A DNA stretch of 64,000 nucleotides from Tropicibacter oceani. Lineage in GTDB: Bacteria; Pseudomonadota; Alphaproteobacteria; Rhodobacterales; Rhodobacteraceae. Positions within the stretch are counted from its first letter, which is position 1. Each line of letters starts with the position of its first letter. The DNA is taken from positions 620,001 to 684,000 of the forward strand of contig NZ_CP124616.1 in the NCBI RefSeq assembly GCF_029958925.1, written 5' to 3'. Below are positions 59,387 through 64,000 of this stretch, piece after piece. Position numbers and translations under genes: made by a program. The notes under the pieces were generated by a model. That model did no database searches and was not told the origin of the DNA. It saw only the letters and a list, made by a program, of their open reading frames with translations.

Positions 59387-60598
59387 ATGGGCTTTCTTCG
59401 TTTTCTGACCGGGAACTTTCGCTGGCTGTCGGTCGGCATCTTGCTGACCTTTCTGTCGGGCTTTGGGCAGACCTATTTCATCTCGATCTTTTCGGGGGAA
59501 ATCCGCGCGGGCTTTGACCTGAGCCATGGTGAATGGGGCGGCATCTATACCTTGGGAACCGGCGCTTCGGCCGTGGTCATGCTGTGGTCGGGCGGGCTGA
59601 CTGACCGGTATCGCACGCGGGTGCTGGGTGCCGGCGTGCTTGTGCTGCTGGCTGCGGCCTGCCTGTTCATGGCGCTGAACACCTGGGCCGCACTGTTGCC
59701 GCTGGTGATCTTTGCGTTGCGCCTGACCGGGCAGGGGATGATGAGCCACCTTGCCGTGGTGTCCATGTCGCGTTGGTTCATCGCCTCGCGCGGGCGGGCG
59801 CTGTCGATCGCGGGGCTGGGCTTTGCCATGGGAGAGGCGATCCTGCCGGTCAGTTTCGTGTCGCTGATGCTGCTGATCGACTGGCGCTGGCTGTGGGTCG
59901 GCGCGGCGGCGGTCAGCGTCGCGGCCATTCCGCTGCTGTACGCACTGCTGCGGCAGGAACGCACGCCGCAATCGCACGCCGAAAGCGACGTGTCCTTTGG
60001 CATGGACAAACGCCACTGGACCCGGTTGGACGCCCTGCGCCATCCGCTGTTCTGGTTCATGGTCCCGGCGATCCTAGGCCCGGCCGCCTTCAACACTGCC
60101 TTCTTTTTCCAGCAGGTCCATTTCGCCGAGGTCAAAGGCTGGGCGCATCTGGATCTGGTCGCGCTGTTTCCGCTGTATACGGTGGCTGGGTTTGCGGTGA
60201 TGCTGCTGTCGGGTGGCCTGCTGGACCGGTTCGGCACGCCGCGCCTGATCCCCTGGTACCAACTGCCCATGGTGGCGGGGTTCATCATTCTGGCGCTGGC
60301 TCAGACGCCGGCACATGCCTTTGTCGGCCTGATGTTCATGGCCATGACAACCGGGGCGAATGCAACGCTGCCCAATGCGTTTTGGGCGGAATTCTACGGA
60401 ACCCGGCACCTGGGGGCGGTCAAGGCGACCGCTGCCTCGGTCATGGTGCTGGGATCAGCCATCGGGCCGGGCATCACGGGGGCCTTTATCGACCTTGGGA
60501 TCGGGATCGAAACGCAATACCTGGGCGTCGGGCTGTTCTTCCTGACCACGACGGCGTTGATGGCGGTGGGGGTCGGGCGCTATTCCAGAACGCTTTAG
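59387..60598 (+). CDS. Major facilitator superfamily transporter
   Basis: 403 residues from ATG 59387, twelve predicted transmembrane helices. MFS loop 2-3 motif GGLTDRYRTRVLG, and a symmetrical one in the second half GGLLDRFGTPRLI. Related to OFA/nitrate-like permeases with FGQTYFISIFSG in helix 1. No substrate can be assigned. It follows ubiG by 39 bases; its stop overlaps the convergent Smr gene by 3 bases. Confidence 0.88.
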   Translation: MGFLRFLTGNFRWLSVGILLTFLSGFGQTYFISIFSGEIRAGFDLSHGEWGGIYTLGTGASAVVMLWSGGLTDRYRTRVLGAGVLVLLAAACLFMALNTWAALLPLVIFALRLTGQGMMSHLAVVSMSRWFIASRGRALSIAGLGFAMGEAILPVSFVSLMLLIDWRWLWVGAAAVSVAAIPLLYALLRQERTPQSHAESDVSFGMDKRHWTRLDALRHPLFWFMVPAILGPAAFNTAFFFQQVHFAEVKGWAHLDLVALFPLYTVAGFAVMLLSGGLLDRFGTPRLIPWYQLPMVAGFIILALAQTPAHAFVGLMFMAMTTGANATLPNAFWAEFYGTRHLGAVKATAASVMVLGSAIGPGITGAFIDLGIGIETQYLGVGLFFLTTTALMAVGVGRYSRTL

Positions 60599-61182
60599 CG
60601 GCTGCGCCGCAGATAGACGTAATACGCGCCAGAACCGCCGTGCTTGATATGCGCCTCGGCCACCTGCAACACGGCCTGAGAAATCGGCGGCTGCCGCAAC
60701 CACATGGGCACCTGCCGTTTCAACACGCCGCGCCGGTGGGGCATCGGGTCATAGGGATCTTCGCGCGATCCTTTGCCGGTGATCACCAGGACCAGCCGCA
60801 TGCCGCGGGCATGGGATGTCATGATGAACCGCGACAAGGCAGGATGCGCCTGGTCCAGGGTCATGCCATGCAGGTCGATCCGGGCCTCGGGGGCCAGTTT
60901 GCCGCGTTTGAGCCGGGTAAAGGACTTGTTGTCCATCTGCACCGGTTCGGATTTCAGCCGCTGGCTGGTGGTCTTGGGGAAAACATGCGTTTCTGTATGC
61001 GGCTGCGCCATGTCACCAAGATTGAAACTGGGGATCGACGGCGCGGGTGGCGGGGTGATCTTGCCCGGTTTCTTGGGCTTGGCGCGCACCACCGGTTTGG
61101 GACGTTTGTGCAGCGGGTCCGCGCTTTTCGCGATCTGCTGCCAAAGCTCCAGTTCCTCGGGGCGGACACGCCGCCGGGTCAT
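60595..61182 (-). CDS. Smr-domain protein
   Basis: 195 residues. A Pro/Lys-rich N-terminal half precedes the Smr domain at about 100-190, with IDLHGMTLDQAHPALSRFI and RLVLVITGKGSRE, the two hallmark motifs (DLHG and TGxG), and LRQPPISQAVLQVAEAHIKH. Stand-alone Smr proteins are endonuclease-like; bacterial relatives act in ribosome quality control or recombination. ATGA overlap couples it to mltA in the order Tim44-like, mltA, Smr, conserved in Rhodobacterales. Confidence 0.9.
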   Translation of the reverse strand: MTRRRVRPEELELWQQIAKSADPLHKRPKPVVRAKPKKPGKITPPPAPSIPSFNLGDMAQPHTETHVFPKTTSQRLKSEPVQMDNKSFTRLKRGKLAPEARIDLHGMTLDQAHPALSRFIMTSHARGMRLVLVITGKGSREDPYDPMPHRRGVLKRQVPMWLRQPPISQAVLQVAEAHIKHGGSGAYYVYLRRSR

Positions 61183-62219
61183 TGCACCGATTCCGGCAGC
61201 AAGGCATAGGCGCGCTGGATCGGCATAAAGACGATCATCCGCCCCGGATCCTTGAGCGTTCCCGCGATGCGCCCGGCCTTGTCGCCCGTGCCGATGAAGA
61301 TGTCGGCGCGCTGGGCGCCCTTGATGGCTGAACCGGTATCCTGCGCGATCATCAGCCGCCGCATCGGTTTCTTGCCATCCTTTTCAACCCAGACCGGTGC
61401 GCCCAGCGGGGTAAACGCGGGGTCAACCGCGATCGACCGCATGGTGGTGATCGACCGGTTCATGGCGCCAAGCGGGCCCTTGTCGGCGGGCACTTCGCTG
61501 ACTTCGCGGAAAAACACATAGCTGTTGTTGTGAAACAGCAGTTCCTGACCATCGACCGGGTTGCGCCGCACCCAGTTCTTGATCACCTGCGCGGACACCT
61601 GATGCGGCTGATAGGTGCCACGGCGGACCAGTTCCTGCCCGATCGAGCGATAGCTGTGGCCGTTGAACCCGCCATAGCCGACGCGGATGTGGCGTCCGTC
61701 CGGAAACCGCACGCGGCCCGAACCCTGCACCTGAAGAAAGAACAGTTCGACCGGATCATCGACCCAGGCGATTTCCAACCCCCGGCCATCCATCGCGCCC
61801 GATGTCAAAATCTCGCGGCGGGTCAGCCAGGGCCGGATGTCGCGTGCCTCGGGGGGCATTTTGTAAATCGGGTGACGATAGCGCGGCGTCGGCACGGGCG
61901 AGCCGTCAAGCTCGGGTTCGAAATAGCCGGTGAACAAGGGGTCCTTGCCGTCGCTGATCAGCACCGGCCGGAAGAACAGTTCAAAGAACTGGCGCGCATT
62001 GCCGGCATCGGCGGCAACCCCGCACAGCGCGCGCCAATCGGGGTCGTCCAGATCGTTGCAGGTGTTCAGAAAGGTTTGCAGCGCTTCGTCATGCTTGTCC
62101 TCGGCCCAACCGTCCAGATCCCCGAAATCGAGGATCTGATAAGTCACCTCGGTTTGGGCAGAGGATGGTTCGGTCATGGTGGATAAAGCGAAAAGCGCTG
62201 CAAGTACCGTTCGTATCAT
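61179..62219 (-). CDS. mltA: Membrane-bound lytic murein transglycosylase A
   Basis: 346 residues with a cleavable N-terminal signal (MIRTVLAALFALSTMTEPSS then AQ). MltA domain: FFRPVLISDGKDPLFTGYFE, FFLQVQGSGRVRFPDGRHIR, GYGGFNGHSYRSIGQEL, and the C-terminal 3D domain MIAQDTGSAIKGAQRADIFI whose Asp is catalytic. It cleaves glycan strands to 1,6-anhydro-muropeptides in the periplasm. No lipobox Cys is evident, so it is probably soluble. Overlaps the Tim44-like gene. Confidence 0.94.
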   Translation of the reverse strand: MIRTVLAALFALSTMTEPSSAQTEVTYQILDFGDLDGWAEDKHDEALQTFLNTCNDLDDPDWRALCGVAADAGNARQFFELFFRPVLISDGKDPLFTGYFEPELDGSPVPTPRYRHPIYKMPPEARDIRPWLTRREILTSGAMDGRGLEIAWVDDPVELFFLQVQGSGRVRFPDGRHIRVGYGGFNGHSYRSIGQELVRRGTYQPHQVSAQVIKNWVRRNPVDGQELLFHNNSYVFFREVSEVPADKGPLGAMNRSITTMRSIAVDPAFTPLGAPVWVEKDGKKPMRRLMIAQDTGSAIKGAQRADIFIGTGDKAGRIAGTLKDPGRMIVFMPIQRAYALLPESVQ

Positions 62220-62875
62220 TCGTCCGTTGCGACAAGCTGCCAGTTGGGGTCATTGCTGCCCATGACGCGCGCATAGGTCCAGATGTCTTTCTGGCGCTTG
62301 ACGGCGGTGGGCGATCCTTCGATCACCTGGCCGTTGGCATCCTTGACCACCGAGGTCAGCTCGCCCACGTATTTCACCGTGATCTCGGCGCGGCGGGTTG
62401 TTTCGTCAAAGGTGGCGTCGGACAGGGACAGTTCGCGCACGCCGATGAATTCGGCCTCGACGGTCAGGCCCTGTTCGGTGCGCTGATCGACCACCTGCTG
62501 GAAGGTCTCGTAAACGTCGGGGTCAAGGAACGGCACCAGCGGCTCGATCTCGCCGCGCTCGAACCCCATCAGGATCATTTCATAGGCGCCGCGCGCACCA
62601 GACAGGAAATCGGATACGCCAAAGCTGGGCTCGGCGCGTTTCATGGCGGCCAGGGCCTTGGCCATGTCCGAGCCTTCGGGCGCGTGATCCGTGATGTCGA
62701 GATCGGGACCGCCTTCGATCACCTCGAAATCACGCTTGTCACGGCGCGATGTCGGGGCAGGCTGGCCCTTTGGCTGCTCGAACCCGTCACGCGTTCCAAG
62801 AACACTGCGCAGGCGCAAAACGAGAAAAATGGCAATTCCGGCAAGAACCAGAAGCTGAAGGATGGGCGAGTTCAT
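62216..62875 (-). CDS. Tim44-like inner-membrane protein
   Basis: 219 residues from ATG 62875, with GAGG before it (a GTG two codons upstream is less likely). One N-terminal helix (ILQLLVLAGIAIFLVLRLRS), a charged linker, and the C-terminal Tim44/TimA fold (FLDPDVYETFQQVVDQRTEQ, VEAEFIGVRELSLSDATFDE, IWTYARVMGSNDPNWQLVAT). Bacterial relatives of mitochondrial Tim44 sit on the inner membrane facing the cytoplasm. It is divergent from fxsA, with 105 bases for both promoters. Confidence 0.92.
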   Translation of the reverse strand: MNSPILQLLVLAGIAIFLVLRLRSVLGTRDGFEQPKGQPAPTSRRDKRDFEVIEGGPDLDITDHAPEGSDMAKALAAMKRAEPSFGVSDFLSGARGAYEMILMGFERGEIEPLVPFLDPDVYETFQQVVDQRTEQGLTVEAEFIGVRELSLSDATFDETTRRAEITVKYVGELTSVVKDANGQVIEGSPTAVKRQKDIWTYARVMGSNDPNWQLVATDE

Positions 62876-62980
62876 CTGCACCTCGTGCTGGGGGTGGATG
62901 GCAATTTTGCTGTTGCGTTCCTATGTAGGTGCTGTGTGCGGGCAAGTCCACCTGCACCGGTACACGAAGGAGCCCCACCC

Positions 62981-63487
62981 ATGTGGTTGTTTATCGCATT
63001 TCTGGCTGTCCCCTTGATCGAGATCGCCCTTTTCATCCAGGTCGGCGGTCTGATCGGGCTGTGGCCAACCCTTGTCGTCGTCATCCTGACCGCGATTTTG
63101 GGCACCTGGCTGGTCAAACAACAGGGGCGGATGGCGATTGGCCAACTGCAATCGTCCTTTTCCGACCTTCAGGACCCAAGCGAGCCCTTGGCGCATGGCG
63201 CGATGATCCTGATCGCGGGGGCCTTGTTGCTGACGCCGGGATTTTTCACCGACGCGGTGGGCTTTGCCCTGCTGGCGCCGCCGGTGCGCATGGCGGTCTT
63301 TGCCTGGGCGCGCAAGCGTGTCACCGTGGCCCGCTTTGAAATGGGCCCCGATCCGCGCCACCCGGCAGGGCCCGGGCGCGATCCGCATGCGCCGCGCGGT
63401 CCGTCGGACGTGATCGAAGGCGAATTCACCGAGCTTCCCGACGGGAAAAACCCCAATCACCCCGGCTCGGGCTGGACGAGGCATTGA
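62981..63487 (+). CDS. fxsA: FxsA-family membrane protein
   Basis: 168 residues from ATG 62981 with GAAGGAG upstream. Four hydrophobic segments; the family pattern MWLFIAFLAVPLIEIALFIQ, VVVILTAILGTWLVKQQG and MILIAGALLLTPGFFTDAVG is clear. A hydrophilic Pro/Arg-rich tail follows. FxsA overexpression relieves exclusion of phage T7 by the F factor in E. coli; its normal job is unknown. A much longer open frame in the same phase upstream is the complement of the Tim44-like gene. Precedes secB. Confidence 0.93.
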   Translation: MWLFIAFLAVPLIEIALFIQVGGLIGLWPTLVVVILTAILGTWLVKQQGRMAIGQLQSSFSDLQDPSEPLAHGAMILIAGALLLTPGFFTDAVGFALLAPPVRMAVFAWARKRVTVARFEMGPDPRHPAGPGRDPHAPRGPSDVIEGEFTELPDGKNPNHPGSGWTRH

Positions 63488-63548
63488 GCATGCAAAACCG
63501 GCCTGCTAAGTCATGATGCAATATTTTTGATCCAGCGGAGTTCGGCTT

Positions 63549-64000
63549 ATGGCGGAAAATGACAACGGCGCGGCGGCTCAGGCCCCCCAGCCCCCCAAGA
63601 TGAATGTTTTGGCACAATTTGTGCGGGACATGTCCTTTGAAAACATCCTGGCCCAAAAGGGCGTGACGGGCGAAGTGCAGCCCGACGTGCAGGTTCAGGT
63701 GAACCTGGATGCGAAAAAGCGTTCGGTCGAACATCAGTACGAGGTCGTCCTGAAGCTGAAGGTTGATGCCAAGTCCAAGGGGACGGGCGATCATCTGTTC
63801 CTGCTGGAACTGGATTACGCCGGTGTCTTCCAGATCGAGAACGTGCCCGAAGACCAGATGCACCCCTTCTTGCTGATCGAATGCCCGCGGATGATTTTCC
63901 CGTTCGTGCGCCGCATCGTATCGGACGTGACCCGTGATGGTGGCTTCATGCCGCTGAACCTGGACACCATCGATTTCCTGGCGCTTTACCGTGCCGAAAT
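63549..64000 (+). CDS. secB: Protein-export chaperone SecB, 3' end outside window
   Basis: First 150 residues, cut by the window end. MAENDNGAAAQAPQPPKMNV then LAQFVRDMSFENILAQKGV, with VQVQVNLDAKKRS, LFLLELDYAGVFQIENVPED and LLIECPRMIFPFVRRIVSDV are the SecB signature. The tetrameric chaperone keeps presecretory proteins unfolded for SecA. The Ala/Pro/Gln-rich N-terminus is normal for alphaproteobacteria. Confidence 0.95.
   Translation, partial: MAENDNGAAAQAPQPPKMNVLAQFVRDMSFENILAQKGVTGEVQPDVQVQVNLDAKKRSVEHQYEVVLKLKVDAKSKGTGDHLFLLELDYAGVFQIENVPEDQMHPFLLIECPRMIFPFVRRIVSDVTRDGGFMPLNLDTIDFLALYRAE

Overview
The window is GC-rich, densely coded chromosome from an alphaproteobacterium, most likely a Rhodobacteraceae (Roseobacter-group) species. 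Supporting signs are a regB / senC-regA redox-regulation locus in its usual divergent layout, addB-addA with tsaE-amgK-murU, a Tim44-like / mltA / Smr / fxsA / secB block, hslVU, and the intergenic TTCTTGG-CAAAAATACT repeat. No species can be named from the sequence alone.

Region 1 (1-14490) is a quorum-sensing-fronted biosynthetic locus. A luxR-type gene (13768-14490, plus) diverges from a luxI-type synthase (13551, minus). luxI is followed on the minus strand by at least fifteen tightly packed genes, most joined by ATGA overlaps. They encode a TPR-like protein, a VOC/glyoxalase-fold protein, five ketosynthase-III-like (KAS III) proteins, a 190-aa protein of unknown type, two acyl carrier proteins, a full-length and a truncated acyl-CoA-dehydrogenase-like protein, a MATE exporter, an alpha/beta hydrolase, a type III PLP decarboxylase of the kind that acts on carrier-bound amino acids, and an acyl-AMP ligase cut by the window edge. 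One KAS III paralogue lacks the catalytic Cys. The other four share a His where FabH has the active-site Asn. Reading these together, an amino or carboxylic acid is activated by the ligase, loaded on an ACP, decarboxylated, condensed or transferred by the KAS III set, oxidised, released and exported. The product cannot be named. This is the best candidate here for an undescribed system.

Region 2 (about 14682-24068) is a P4-like integrative island in the 3' end of tRNA-Thr(CGT), bounded by a 16-bp direct repeat. It carries a tyrosine integrase, an AT-richer unknown gene, an AlpA-like regulator, a winged-helix-like protein, two tiny overlapping ORFs, a zinc-finger/Toprim primase-like protein, a DUF3987-type helicase-like protein, and a 1,154-aa MmeI-like (type IIL) restriction-modification enzyme as cargo. 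Between the replication genes and the cargo lies an unusual 26-bp inverted repeat built from six 9-bp-phased GCGACA units, a candidate replication origin.

Region 3 (24.1-64 kb) is ordinary core chromosome: HemY-like, mitofilin-like and hemD genes; tsaD-gpsA-YCII-EVE; ahcY beside an FkbM methyltransferase; regA/senC/regB; a PAS protein; tsaE-amgK-murU-addB-addA; trxA; hslV-hslU; a D-lyxose isomerase; a peptide ABC transporter with a proline iminopeptidase; ubiG; an MFS transporter; Smr, mltA, Tim44-like, fxsA and the start of secB.
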